64,000 nucleotides of DNA. Source: Escarpia spicata (taxonomy: Eukaryota > Annelida > Polychaeta > Sabellida > Siboglinidae). The position numbers and the translations under genes were made by a program. Below, piece by piece: positions 11,519 to 25,646 of this stretch (its first letter is position 1; the number at the start of each line of letters is the position of its first letter). The notes under the pieces were generated by a model. The model ran no database searches, had not been told where the DNA came from, and saw only the letters and a program-made list of their open reading frames with translations. The DNA lies in NCBI GenBank assembly GCA_963995525.1, contig OZ023214.1:14785260-14849259 (forward strand), read 5' to 3'.

Positions 11519-13799
11519 GGATCCTTAATGTGGTCTTACCCCAAATAGATGTTTTGCATGTTACAAATCTTCACGAAGGCTAGACTGATATCAAGCTACA
11601 CACATAACTAGATTAACCACAAATGGGAATGCATGTTACCGTTTTATCTCCGTCACATAAGTTACAAGAACATATTACGTAAGTTATAGGTGTGAAAACT
11701 CATCCCCATTTGATGTTTTATCTTGTCTAAAGCAGGAGTACATTCAGTACTCACGAGACAAACATGTCCCATGTCAAAGTGTTCGAACAAAATTTATGCA
11801 TATCACAGCATAACGGTATTTTAAGTGCACTTTTTTCGGCGGACGGATCCTTAATGTGGTCTTACCCCAAATATATGTTTTGCATGTTACAAATCTTCAC
11901 GAAGGCTATACTGATATCAAGCTACACACATAACTAGATTAACCACAAATGGGAATGCATGTTACCGTTTTATCTCCGTCACGTAAGTTACAAGAACATA
12001 TTACGTAAGTTATAGGTGTGAAAACTCATCCCCTTTTGATGTTTTATCTTGTCTAAAGCAGCAGTACATTCAGTACTCACGAGACAAACATGTCCCATGT
12101 CATAGTGTTCGAACCAAATTTATACATATAACAGAAAACGGTATTTTAAGTGCACTTTTTTCGGCGGAGGGATCCTGAATGTGGTCTTACCCCAAATAGA
12201 TGTTCTGCATGTTACAAATCTTCACGAAGGCTAGACTGATATCAAGCTACACACATAACTAGATTAACCACAAATGGGAATGCATGTTACCGTTTTATCT
12301 CCGTCACGTAAGTTACAAGAACATATTACGTAAGTTATAGGTGTGAAAACTCATCCCCATTTGATGTTTTATCTTGTCTAAAGCAGCAGTACATTCAGTA
12401 CTCACGAGACAAACATGTCCCATGTCAAATTGTTCGAACAAAATTTATGCATATCACAGCATAACGGTATTTTAAGTGCACTTTTTTCGGCGGATGGATC
12501 CTTAATGTGGTCTTACCCCAAATAGATGTTTTGCATGTTACAAATCTTCACGAAGGCTAGACTGATATCAAGCTACACACATAACTAGATTAACCACACA
12601 TGGGAATGCATGTTACCGTTTTATCTCCGTCACGTAAGTTACAAGAACATATTACGTAAGTTATAGGTGTGAAAACTCATCCCCATATGATGTTTTATCG
12701 TGTCTAAAGCAGCAGTACCTTCAGTACTCACGAGACAAACATGTCCCATGTCAAAGTGTTCGAACAAAATGTATGCATATCACAGCATAACGGTATTTTA
12801 AGTGCACTTTTTTCGGCGGACGGATCCTTAATGTGGTCTTACCCCAAATATATGTTTTGCATGTTACAAATCTTCACGAAGGCTAGACTGATATCAAGCT
12901 ACACACATAACTAGATTAACCACAAATGGGAATGCATGTTACCGTTTTATCTCCGTCACGTAAGTTACAAGAACATATTACGTAAGTTATAGGTGTGAAA
13001 ACTCATCCCCATTTGATGTTTTATCTTGTCTAAAGCAGCAGTACATTCAGTACTCACGAGACAAACAGGTCCCATGTCAAAGGGTTCGAACAAAATTTAT
13101 GCATAACACAGCATAACGGTATTTTAAGTGCACTTTTTTCGGCGGACGGATCCTTAATGTGGTCTTACCCCAAATAGATGTTTTGCATGTTACAAATCTT
13201 CACGAAGGCTAGACTGATATCAAGCTACACACATACCTAGATTAACCACAAATGGGAATGCATGTTACCGTTTTTTCTCCGTCACGTAAGTTACAAGAAC
13301 ATATTACGTAAGTTATAGGTGTGAAAACTCATCCCCATTTGATGTTTTATCTTGTCTAAAGCAGGAGTACATTCAGTACTCACGAGACAAACATGTCCCA
13401 TGTCAAAGTGTTCGAACAAAATTTATGCATATCACAGCATAACGGTATTTTAAGTGCACTTTTTTCGGCGGACGGATCCTTAATGTGGTCTTACCCCAAA
13501 TATATGTTTTGCATGTTACAAATCTTCACGAAGGCTATACTGATATCAAGCTACACACATAACTAGATTAACCACAAATGGGAATGCATGTTACCGTTTT
13601 ATCTCCGTCACGTAAGTTACAAGAACATATTACGTAAGTTATAGGTGTGAAAACTCATCCCCATTTGATGTTTTATCTTGTCTAAAGCAGCAGTACATTC
13701 AGTACTCACGAGACAAACAGGTCCCATGTCAAAGGGTTCGAACAAAATTTATGCATAACACAGCATAACGGTATTTTAAGTGCACTTTTTTCGGCGGAC

Positions 13800-15070
13800 G
13801 GATCCTTAATGTGGTCTTACCCCAAATAGATGTTTTGCATGTTACAAATCTTCACGAAGGCTAGACTGATATCAAGCTACACACATAACTAGATTAACCA
13901 CAAATGGGAATGCATGTTACCGTTTTATCTCCGTCACTTAAGTTACAAGAACATATTACGTAAGTTATAGGTGTGAAAACTCATCCCCATTTGATGTTTT
14001 ATCTTGTCTAAAGCAGCAGTACATTCAGTACTCACGAAACAAACATATCCCATGTCAAAGTGTTCGAACAAAATTTATGCATATCACAGCATAACGGTAT
14101 TTTAAGTGCACTTTTTTCGGCGGACGGATCCTTAATGTGGTCTTACCCCAAATAGATGTTTTGCATGTTACAAATCTTCACGAAGGCTAGACTGATATCA
14201 AACTACACAAATAACTAGATTAACCACAAATGGGAATGCATGTTACCGTTTTTTCTCCGTCACGTAAGTTACAAGAACATATTACGTAAGTTATAGGTGT
14301 GAAAACTCATCCCCATTTGATGTTTTATCTTGTCTAAAGCAGGAGTACATTCAGTACTCACGAGACAAACATGTCCCATGTCAAAGTGTTCGAACAAAAT
14401 TTATGCATATCACAGCATAACGGTATTTTAAGTGCACTTTTTTCGGCGGACGGATCCTTAATGTGGTCTTACCCCAAATATATGTTTTGCATGTTACAAA
14501 TCTTCACGAAGGCTATACTGATATCAAGCTACACACATAACTAGATTAACCACAAATGGGATTGCATGTTACCGTGTTATCTCCGTCACGTAAGTTACAA
14601 GAACATATTACGTAAGTTATAGGTGTGAAAACTCATCCCCTTTTGATGTTTTATCTTGTCTAAAGCAGCAGTACATTCAGTACTCACGAGACAAACATGT
14701 CCCATGTCATAGTGTTCGAACCAAATTTATACATATAACAGAAAACGGTATTTTAAGTGCACTTTTTTCGGCGGAGGGATCCTGAATGTGGTCTTACCCC
14801 AAATAGATGTTCTGCATGTTACAAATCTTCACGAAGGCTAGACTGATATCAAGCTACACACATAACTAGATTAACCACAAATGGGAATGCATGTTACCGT
14901 TTTATCTCCGTCACGTAAGTTACAAGAACATATTACGTAAGTTATAGGTGTGAAAACTCATCCCCATTTGATGTTTTATCTTGTCTAAAGCAGCAGTACA
15001 TTCAGTACTCACGAGACAAACATGTCCCATGTCAAATTGTTCGAACAAAAGTGCACTTTTTTCGGCGGAC
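13800..15070. repeat. 1271-bp four-monomer core, copy 5
   Basis: An a-b-c-d block with CACTTAAG in type a. Its type c has two private changes (GGGATTGCATG and CCGTGTTATC near 14560-14576). The last 294-bp monomer of the window closes it. Confidence 0.88.
14777..15070. repeat. 294-bp deletion monomer, last copy
   Basis: Rightmost example. No 294-bp monomer occurs in the remaining 49 kb. Confidence 0.93.
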
Positions 15071-17677
15071 GGATCCTTAATGTGGTCTTACCCCAAATAG
15101 ATGTTTTGCATGTTACAAATCTTCACGAAGGCTAGACTGATATCAAGCTACACACATAACTAGATTAACCACAAATGGGAATGCATGTTACCGTTTTATC
15201 TCCGTCACGTAAGTTACAAGAACATATTACGTAAGTTATAGATGTGAAAACTCATCCCCATTTGATGTTTTATCTTGTCTAAAGCAGGAGTACATTCAGT
15301 ACTCACGAGACAAACATGTCCCATGTCAAAGTGTTCGAACAAAATTTATGCATATCACAGCATAACGGTATTTAAAGTGCACTTTTTTCGGCGGACGGAT
15401 CCTTAATGTGGTCTTACCCCAAATATATGTTTTGCATGTTACTAATCTTCACGAAGGCTATACTGATATCAAGCTACACACATAACTAGATTAACCACAA
15501 ATGGGAATGCATGTTACCGTTTTATCTCCGTCACGTAAGTTACAAGAACATATTACGTAATTTATAGGTGTGAAAACTCATCCCCTTTTGATGTTTTATC
15601 TTGTCTAAAGCAGCAGTACATTCAGTACTCACGAGACAAACATGTCCCATGTCATAGTGTTCGAACCAAATTTATACATATAACAGAAAACGGTATTTTA
15701 AGTGCACTTTTTTCGGCGGAGGGATCCTGAATGTGGTCTTACCCCAAATAGATGTTCTGCATGTTACAAATCTTCACGAAGGCTAGACTGATATCAAGCT
15801 ACACACATAACTAGATTAACCACAAATGGGAATGAATGTTACCGTTTTATCTCCGTCACGTAAGTTACAAGAACATATTACGTAAGTTATAGGTGTGAAA
15901 ACTCATCCCCATTTGATGTTTTATCTTGTCTAAAGCAGCAGTACATTCAGTACTCACGAGACAAACATGTCCCATGTCAAATTGTTCGAACACAATTTAT
16001 GCATATCACAGCATAACGGTATTTTAAGTGCACTTTTTTCGGCGGATGGATCCTTAATGTGGTCCTACCCCAAATAGATGTTTTGCATGTTACAAATCTT
16101 CACGAAGGCTAGACTGATATCAAGCTACACACATAACTAGATTAACCACAAATGGGAATGCATGTTACCGTTTTATCCCCGTCACGTAAGTTACAAGAAC
16201 ATATTACGTAAGTTATAGGTGTGAAAACTCATCCCCATTTGATGTTTTATCTTGTCTAAAGCAGCAGTACATTCAGTACTCACGAGACAAACATATCTCA
16301 TGTCAAAGTGTTCGAACAAAATTTATGCATATCACAGCATAACGGTATTTTAAGTGCACTTTTTTCGACGGACGGATCCTTAATGTGGTCTTACCCCAAA
16401 GAGATGTTTTGCATGTTACAAATCTTCACGAAGGCTAGACTGATATCAAGCTACACACATAACTAGATTAACCACAAATGGGAATGCATGTTACCGTTTT
16501 ATCTCCGTCACGTAAGTTACAAGAACATATTACGTAAGTTATAGGTGTGAAAACTCATCCCCATTTGATGGTTTATCTTGTCTAAAGCAGCAGTACATTC
16601 AGTACTCACGAGACAAACATGTCCCATGTCAAAGTGTTCGAACAAAATGTATGCATATCACAGCATAACGGTATTTTAAGTGCACTTTTTTCGGCGAACG
16701 GATCCTTAATGTGGTCTTACCCCAAATATATGTTTTGCATGTTACAAATCTTCACGAAGGCTAGACTGATATCAAGCTACACACATAACTAGATTAACCA
16801 CAAATGGGAATGCATGTTACCGTTTTATCTCCGTCACGTAAGTTACAAGAACATATTACGTAAATTATAGGTGTGAAAACTCATCCCCATTTGATGTTTT
16901 ATCTTGTCTAAAGCAGCAGTACATTCAGTACTCACGAGACAAACATGTCCCATGTCAAAGTGTTCGAACAAAATGTATGCATATCACAGCATAACGGTAT
17001 TTTAAGTGCACTTTTTTCGGCGGACGTATCCTTAATGTGGTCTTACCCTAAATAGATGTGTTGCATGTTTCAAATCATCACGAAGGCTAGACTGATATCA
17101 CGCTACACACATAACTAGATTAACCACAAATGGGAATGCATGTTACCGTTTTATCTCCGTCACGTAAGTTACAAGAACATATTACGTAAGTTATAGGTGT
17201 GAAAACTCATCCCCATTTGATGTTTTATCTTGTCTAAAGCAGCAGTACATTCAGTACTCACGAGTCAAACATGTCCCATGTCAAAGTGTTCGAACAAAAT
17301 TTATGCATATCACAGCATAACGGTATTTTAAGTGCACTTTTTTCGGCGGACGGATCCTTAATGTGGTCTTACCCCAAATAGATGTTTTGCATGTTACAAA
17401 TCTTCACGAAGGCTAGACTGATATCAAGCTACACACATAACTAGATTAACCACAAATGGGAATGCATGTTACCGTTTTATCTCCGTCACGTAAGTTACAA
17501 GAACATATTACGTAAGTTATAGGTGTGAAAACTCATCCCCATTTGATGTTTTATCTTGTCTAAAGCAGCAGTACATTCAGTACTCACGAGACAAACATGT
17601 CCCATGTCAAAGTGTTCGAACACAATTGATGCATATCACAGCATAACGGTATTTTAAGTGCACTTTTTTCGGCGGAT

Positions 17678-17942
17678 GGATCCTTAATGTGGTCTTACCC
17701 CAAATAGATGTTTTGCATGTTACAAATCTTCACGAAGGCTAGACTGATATCAAGCTACACACATAACTAGATTAACCACAAATGGGAATGCAGTTTTTCA
17801 TCCCCATTTGATGTTTTATAGTGTCTAAAGCAGCAGTACCTTCAGTACTCAAGAGACAAACATGTCCCATGTCAAAGTGTTCGAACAAATTGTATTCATA
17901 TCACAGCATAACGGTATTTTAAGTGCACTTTTTTTGGCGGAC
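17678..17942. repeat. 265-bp compound-deletion monomer, copy 1
   Basis: GAATGCA joins GTTTT and then TCATCCCC around 17793. This is most simply explained as two deletions relative to the consensus: 7 bp (positions 116-122) and 54 bp (128-181), with GTTTT kept between them. The lost part includes both ACGTAAGTTA copies and the TTACGTAA palindrome. Linked variants are TTTTATAGTGTC, AGTACC, CAAGAGAC and a T7GG run before the next anchor. Confidence 0.93.
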
Positions 17943-20876
17943 GGATCCTTAATGTGGTCTTACCCCAAATAGATGTTTTGCATGTTACAAATCTTCACGA
18001 AGGCTAGACTGATATCAAGCTACACACATAACTAGATTAACCACAAATGGGAATGCATGTTACCGTTTTATCTCCGTCAATTAAGTTACAAGAACATATT
18101 ACGTAAGTTATAGGTGTGAAAACTCATCCCCATTTGATGTTTTATCTTGTCTAAAGCAGCAGTACATTCAGTACTCACGAGACAAACATGTCCCATGTCA
18201 AAGTGTTCGAACAAATGTTATGCATATCACAGCATAACGGTATTTTAAGTGCACTTTTTTCGGCGAACGGATCCTTAATGTGGTCTTACCCCAAATAGAT
18301 GTTTTGCATGTTACAAATCTTCACGAAGGCTAGACTGATATCAAGCTACACACATAACTAGATTAACCACAAATGGGAATGCATGTTACCGTTTTATCTC
18401 CGTCACGTAAGTTACAAGAACATATTACGTAAGTTATAGGTGTGAAAACTCATCCCCATTTGATGGTTTATCTTGTCTAAAGCAGCAGTACATTCAGTAC
18501 TCACGAGACAAACATGTCCCATGTCAAAGTGTTCGAACAAAATGTATGCATATCACAGCATAACGGTATTTTAAGTGCACTTTTTTCGGCGAACGGATCC
18601 TTAATGTGGTCTTACCCCAAATATATGTTTTGCATGTTACAAATCTTCAAGAAGGCTAGACTGATATCAAGCTACACACATAACTAGATTAACCACAAAT
18701 GGGAATGCATGTTACCGTTTTATCTCCGTCACGTAAGTTACAAGAACATATTACGTAAGTTATAGTTGTGAAAACTCATCCCCATTTGATGTTTTATCTT
18801 GTCTAAAGCAGCAGTACATTCAGTACTCACGAGACAAACATGTCCCATGTCAAAGTGTTCGAACAAAATGTATGCATATCACAGCATAACGGTATTTTAA
18901 GTGCACTTTTTTCGGCGGACGGATCCTTAATGTGGTCTTACCCCAAATAGATGTTTTGCATGTTACAAATCTTCACGAAGGCTAGACTGATATCAAGCTA
19001 CACACATAACTAGATTAACCACAAATGGGAATGCATGTTACCGTTTTATCTCCGTCAATTAAGTTACAAGAACATATTACGTAAGTTATAGGTGTGAAAA
19101 CTCATCCCCATTTGATGTTTTATCTTGTCTAAAGCAGCAGTACATTCAGTACTCACGAGACAAACATGTCCCATGTCAAAGTGTTCGAACAAATGTTATG
19201 CATATCACAGCATAACGGTATTTTAAGTGCACTTTTTTCGGCGGACGGATCCTTAATGTGGTCTTACCCCAAATAGATGTTTTGCATGTTACAAATCTTC
19301 ACGAAGGCTAGACTGATATCAAGCTACACACATAACTAGATTAACCACAAATGGGAATGCATGTTACCGTTTTATCTCCGTCACGTAAGTTACAAGAACA
19401 TATTACGTAAGTTATAGGTGTGAAAACTCATCCCCATTTGATGTTTTATCTTGTCTAAAGCAGCAGTACATTCATTACTCACGAGACAAACATGTCCCAT
19501 ATCAAAGTGTTTGAACAAAATTTATGCATATCACAGCATAACGGTATTTTAAGTGCACTTTTTTCGGCGGACGGATCCTTAATGTGGTCTTACCCCAAAT
19601 AGATGTTTTGCATGTTACAAATCTTCACGAAGGCTAGACTGATATCAAGCTACACACATAACTAGATTAACCACAAATGGGAATGCATGTTACCGTTTTA
19701 TCTCCGTCACGTAAGTTACAAGAACATATTACGTAAGTTATAGGTGTGAAAACTCATCCCCATTTGATGTTTTATGTTGTCTAAAGCAGCAGTACATTCA
19801 GTACTCACGAGACAAACATGTCCCATGTCAAAGTGTTCGAACAAAATGTATGCATATCACAGCATAACGGTATTTTAAGTGCACTTTTTTCGGCGGACGG
19901 ATCCTTAATGTGGTCTTACCCCAAATAGATGTTTTGCATGTTACAAATCTTCACGAAGGCTAGACTGATATCAAGCTACACACATAACTAGATTAACCAC
20001 AAATGGGAATGCATGTTACCGTTTTATCTCCGTCAATTAAGTTACAAGAACATATTACGTAAGTTATAGGTGTGAAAACTCATCCCCATTTGATGTTTTA
20101 TCTTGTCTAAAGCAGCAGTACATTCAGTACTCACGAGACAAACATGTCCCATGTCAAAGTGTTCGAACAAATGTTATGCATATCACAGCATAACGGTATT
20201 TTAAGTGCACTTTTTTCGGCGGACGGATCCTTAATGTGGTCTTACCCCAAATAGATGTTTTGCATGTTACAAATCTTCACGAAGGCTAGACTGATATCAA
20301 GCTACACACATAACTAGATTAACCACAAATGGGAATGCATGTTACCGTGTTATCTCCGTCACGTAAGTTACAAGAACATATTACGTAAGTTATAGGTGTG
20401 AAAACTCATCCCCATTTGATGTTTTATCTTGTCTAAAGCAGCAGTACATTCAGTACTCACGAGACAAACATGTCCCATGTCAAAGTGTTCGAACAAAATT
20501 TATGCATATCACAGCATAACGGTATTTTAAGTGCACTTTTTTCGGCGGACGGATCCTTAATGTGGTCTTACCCCAAATATATGTTTTGCATGTTACAAAT
20601 CTTCACGAAGGCTAGACTGATATCAAGCTACACACATAACTAGATTAACCACAAATGGGAATGCATGTTACCGTTTTATCTCCGTCACGTAAGTTACAAG
20701 AACATATTACGTAAGTTATAGGTGTGAAAACTCATCCCCATTTGATGGTTTATCTTGTCTAAAGCAGCAGTACATTCAGTACTCACGAGACAAACATGTC
20801 CCATGTCAAAGTGTTCGAACAAAATGTATGCATATCACAGCATAACGGTATTTTAAGTGCACTTTTTTCGGCGGAT

Positions 20877-21141
20877 GGATCCTTAATGTGGTCTTACCCC
20901 AAATAGATGTTTTGCATGTTACAAATCTTCACGAAGGCTAGACTGATATCAAGCTACACACATAACTAGATTAACCACAAATGGGAATGCAGTTTTTCAT
21001 CCCCATTTGATGTTTTATAGTGTCTAAAGCAGCAGTACCTTCAGTACTCAAGAGACAAACATGTCCCATGTCAAAGTGTTCGAACAAATTGTATGCATAT
21101 CACAGCATAACGGTATTTTAAGTGCACTTTTTTTGGCGGAC
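20877..21141. repeat. 265-bp compound-deletion monomer, copy 2
   Basis: Identical deletion structure and linked variants, 3199 bp (10 monomers) after copy 1. It differs at TTGTATGCAT where copy 1 reads TTGTATTCAT. Confidence 0.93.
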
Positions 21142-22447
21142 GGATCCTTAATGTGGTCTTACCCCAAATAGATGTTTTGCATGTTACAAATCTTCACGAA
21201 GGCTAGACTGATATCAAGCTACACACATAACTAGATTAACCACAAATGGGAATGCATGTTACCGTTTTATCTCCGTCAATTAAGTTACAAGAACATATTA
21301 CGTAAGTTATAGGTGTGAAAACTCATCCCCATTTGATGTTTTATCTTGTCTAAAGCAGCAGCACATTCAGTACTCACGAGACAAACATGTCCCATGTCAA
21401 AGTGTTCGAACAAAATTTATGCATATCACAGCATAACGGTATTTTAAGTGCACTTTTTTCGGCGGACGGATCCTTAATGTGGTCTTACCCCAAATAGATG
21501 TTTTGCATGTAACAAATCTTCACGAAGGCTAGACTGATATCAAGCTACACAAATAACTAGATTAACCACAAATGGGAATGCATGTTACCGTTTTATCTCC
21601 ATCACGTAAGTTACAAGAACATATTACGTAAGTTATAGTTGTGAAAACTCATCCCCATTTGATGTTTTATCTTGTCTAAAGCAGCAGTACATTCAGTACT
21701 CACGAGACAAACATGTCCCATGTCAAAGTGTTCGAACAAAATGTATGCATATCACAGCATAACGGTATTTTAAGTGCACTTTTTTCGGCGGACGGATCCT
21801 TAATGTGGTCTTACCCCAAATATATGTTTTGCATGTTACAAATCTTCACGAAGGCTAGACTGATATCAAGCTACACACATAACTAGATTAACCACAAATG
21901 GGAATGCATGTTACCGTTTTATCTCCGTCACGTAAGTTACAAGAACATATTACGTAAGATATAGGTGTGAAAACTCATCCCCATTTGATGTTTTATCTTG
22001 TCTAAAGCAGCAGTACATTCAGTACTCACGAGACAAACATGTCCCATGTCAAAGTGTTCGAACAAAATTTATGCATATATCACAGCATAACGGTATTTTA
22101 AGTGCACTTTTTTCGGCGGACGGATCCTTAATGTGGTCTTACCCCAAATAGATGTTTTGCATGTTACAAATCTTCACGAAGGCTAGACTGATATCAAGCT
22201 ACACACATAACTAGATTAACCACAAATGGGAATGCATGTTACCGTTTTATCTCCGTCACGTAAGTTACAAGAACATATTACGTAAGTTATAGGTGTGAAA
22301 ACTCATCCCCATTTGATGTTTTATCTTGTCTAAAGCAGCAGTACATTCAGTACTCACGAGACAAACATGTCCCATGTCAAAGTGTTCGAACAAAATGTAT
22401 GCATATCACAGCATAACGGTATTTTAAGTGCACTTTTTTCGGCGGAC
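21142..22447. repeat. 1306-bp four-monomer tandem duplication, copy 1
   Basis: Markers in order: TCAATTAAG with CAGCAGCACATTC; CATGTAACAAATC with ACACAAATAAC, CCATCACG and TAGTTGTG; AATATATG with GTAAGATATAGG; then AAAATGTATGC. The extra AT near 22069-22080 is private to this copy and explains 1306 rather than 1304 bp. Confidence 0.88.
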
Positions 22448-23751
22448 GGATCCTTAATGTGGTCTTACCCCAAATAGATGTTTTGCATGTTACAAATCTT
22501 CACGAAGGCTAGACTGATATCAAGCTACACACATAACTAGATTAACCACAAATGGGAATGCATGTTACCGTTTTATCTCCGTCAATTAAGTTACAAGAAC
22601 ATATTACGTAAGTTATAGGTGTGAAAACTCATCCCCATTTGATGTTTTATCTTGTCTAAAGCAGCAGCACATTCAGTACTCACGAGACAAACATGTCCCA
22701 TGTCAAAGTGTTCGAACAAAATTTATGCATATCACAGCATAACGGTATTTTAAGTGCACTTTTTTCGGCGGACGGATCCTTAATGTGGTCTTACCCCAAA
22801 TAGATGTTTTGCATGTAACAAATCTTCACGAAGGCTAGACTGATATCAAGCTACACAAATAACTAGATTAACCACAAATGGGAATGCATGTTACCGTTTT
22901 ATCTCCATCACGTTAGTTACAAGAACATATTACGTAAGTTATAGTTGTGAAAACTCATCCCCATTTGATGTTTTATCTTGTCTAAAGCAGCAGTACATTC
23001 AGTACTCACGAGACAAACATGTCCCATGTCAAAGTGTTCGAACAAAATGTATGCATATCACAGCATAACGGTATTTTAAGTGCACTTTTTTCGGCGGACG
23101 GATCCTTAATGTGGTCTTACCCCAAATATATGTTTTGCATGTTACAAATCTTCACGAAGGCTAGACTGATATCAAGCTACACACATAACTAGATTAACCA
23201 CAAATGGGAATGCATGTTACCGTTTTATCTCCGTCACGTAAGTTACAAGAACATATTACGTAAGATATAGGTGTGAAAACTCATCCCCATTTTATGTTTT
23301 ATCTTGTCTAAAGCAGCAGTACATTCAGTACTCACGAGACAAACATGTCCCATGTCAAAGTGTTCGAACAAAATTTATGCATATCACAGCATAACGGTAT
23401 TTTAAGTGCACTTTTTTCGGCGGACGGATCCTTAATGTGGTCTTACCCCAAATAGATGTTTTGCATGTTACAAATCTTCACGAAGGCTAGACTGATATCA
23501 AGCTACACACATAACTAGATTAACCACAAATGGGAATGCATGTTACCGTTTTATCTCCGTCACGTAAGTTACAAGAACATATTACGTAAGTTATAGGTGT
23601 GAAAACTCATCCCCATTTGATGTTTTATCTTGTCTAAAGCAGCAGTACATTCAGTACTCACGAGACAAACATGTCCCATGTCAAAGTGTTCGAACAAAAT
23701 GTATGCATATCACAGCATAACGGTATTTTAAGTGCACTTTTTTCGGCGGAC
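22448..23751. repeat. 1304-bp four-monomer tandem duplication, copy 2
   Basis: Repeats all markers of the preceding block at +1306 bp, with private CACGTTAGTTAC and CCCATTTTATG changes. It ends at the only GGTTCC anchor (23752). Confidence 0.88.
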
Positions 23752-25055
23752 GGTTCCTTAATATGGTCTTACCCCAAATAGATGTTCAGCATGTTACAAA
23801 TCTTCACGAAGGCTAGACTGATATCACGCTACACACATAACTAGATTAATCACAAATGGGAATGCATGTTACCGTTTTATCTCCGTCACGTAAGTTACAA
23901 GAACATATTACGTAAGTTATAGGTGTGAAAACTCATCCCCATTTGATGTTTTATCTTGTCTAAAGAACCAGTACATTCAGTACTCACGAGACAAACATGT
24001 CCCATGTCAAATTGTTCGAAAATAATGTATACATATCACAGCATAACGGTATTTTAAGTGCACTTTTTTCGGCGAACGGATCCTTAATGTGGTCTTACCC
24101 CAAATAGATGTTTTGCATGTTACAAATCTTCACGAAGGCTAGACTGATATCAAGCTACACACATAACTAGATTAACCACAAATGGGAATGCATGTTACCG
24201 TTTTATCTCCGTCACGTAAGTTATTAGAACATATTACGTAAGTTATAGGTGTGAAAACTCATCCCCATTTGATGTTTTATCTTGTCTAAAGCAGCAGTAC
24301 ATTCAGTACTCACGAGACAAACATGTCCCATGTCAAAGTGTTCGAACAAAATTTATGCATATCACAGCATAACGGTATTTTAAGTGCACTTTTTTCGGCG
24401 GACGGATCCTTAATGTGGTCTTACCCCAAATAGATGTTTTGCATGTTACAAATCTTCACGAAGGCTAGACTGATATCAAGCTACACACATAACTAGATTA
24501 ACCACAAATGGGAATGCATGTTACCGTTTTATCTCCGTCACGTAAGTTACAAGAACATATTACGTAAGTTATAGGTGTGAAAACTCATCCCCATTTGATG
24601 GTTTATCTTGTCTAAAGCAGCAGTACATTCAGTACTCATGAGACAAATATGTCCCATGTCAAAGTGTTCGAACAAAATGTATGCATATCACAGCATAACG
24701 GTATTTTAAGTGCACTTTTTTCGGCGAACGGATCCTTAATGTGGTCTTACCCCAAATATATGTTTTGCATGTTACAAATCTTCACGAAGGCTAGACTGAT
24801 ATCAAGCTACACACATAACTAGATTAACCACAAATGGGAATGCATGTTACCGTTTTATCTCCGTCACGTAAGTTACAAGAACATATTACGTAAGTTATAG
24901 GTGTGAAAACTCATCCCCATTTGATGTTTTATCTTGTCTAAAGCAGCAGTACATTCAGTACTCACGAGACAAACATGTCCCATGTCAAAGTGTTCGAACA
25001 CAATTGATGCATATCACAGCATAACGGTATTTTAAGTGCACTTTTTTCGGCGGAT

Positions 25056-25320
25056 GGATCCTTAATGTGGTCTTACCCCAAATAGATGTTTTGCATGTTA
25101 CAAATCTTCACGAAGGCTAGACTGATATCAAGCTACACACATAACTAGATTAACCACAAATGGGAATGCAGTTTTTCATCCCCATTTGATGTTTTATAGT
25201 GTCTAAAGCAGCAGTACCTTCAGTACTCAAGAGACCAACATGTCCCATGTCAAAGTGTTCGAACAAATTGTATGCATATCACAGCATAACGGTATTTTAA
25301 GTGCCCTTTTTTTGGCGGAC
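25056..25320. repeat. 265-bp compound-deletion monomer, copy 3
   Basis: Lies 4179 bp (13 monomers) after copy 2. It has GAGACCAAC and GTGCCCTTTT as private changes. As in copies 1 and 2, a TCAATTAAG monomer follows immediately, so the two travel as a 591-bp pair. Confidence 0.93.
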
Positions 25321-25646
25321 GGATCCTTAATGTGGTCTTACCCCAAATAGATGTTTTGCATGTTACAAATCTTCACGAAGACTAGACTGATATCAAACTA
25401 CACACATAACTAGATTAACCACAAATGGGAATGCATGTTACCGTTTTATCTCCGTCAATTAAGTTACAAGAACATATTACGTAAGTTATAGGTGTGAAAA
25501 CTCATCCCCATTTGATGTTTTATCTTGTCTAAAGCAGCAGTACATTCAGTACTCACGAGACAAACATGTCCCATGTCAAAGTGTTCGAACAAATGTTATG
25601 CATATCACAGCATAACGGTATTTTAAGTGCACTTTTTTCGGCGGAC

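Larger units (their letters stand above)
1..15721. repeat. Zone 1: array segment with 294-bp monomers
   Basis: This zone holds all eight 294-bp monomers and twelve class B (325-bp) units. Its class B copies carry CATAGTG in place of CAAAGTG just before the GTTCGAAC palindrome, which sets them apart from class B copies further right. A recurring order of four monomer types (1271 bp) is seen five times complete and once with one member missing. Other markers confined or nearly confined here are GGCTATACTG, CATCCCCTTTTG and GCAGGAGTAC. The right edge is placed at the last class B end of this type (15722). The change to zone 2 is gradual rather than a clean break. Confidence 0.85.

Noticed and set aside
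18921..20876. A 978-bp three-monomer duplication (18921-19898 and 19899-20876)
   Set aside because: The TCAATTAAG/AAATGTTATGC monomer does recur at 17943, 18921 and 19899, but the monomers between differ (CATTACTC and TATGTTGTC against CCGTGTTATC and GATGGTTT), so a whole-block duplication is not supported.
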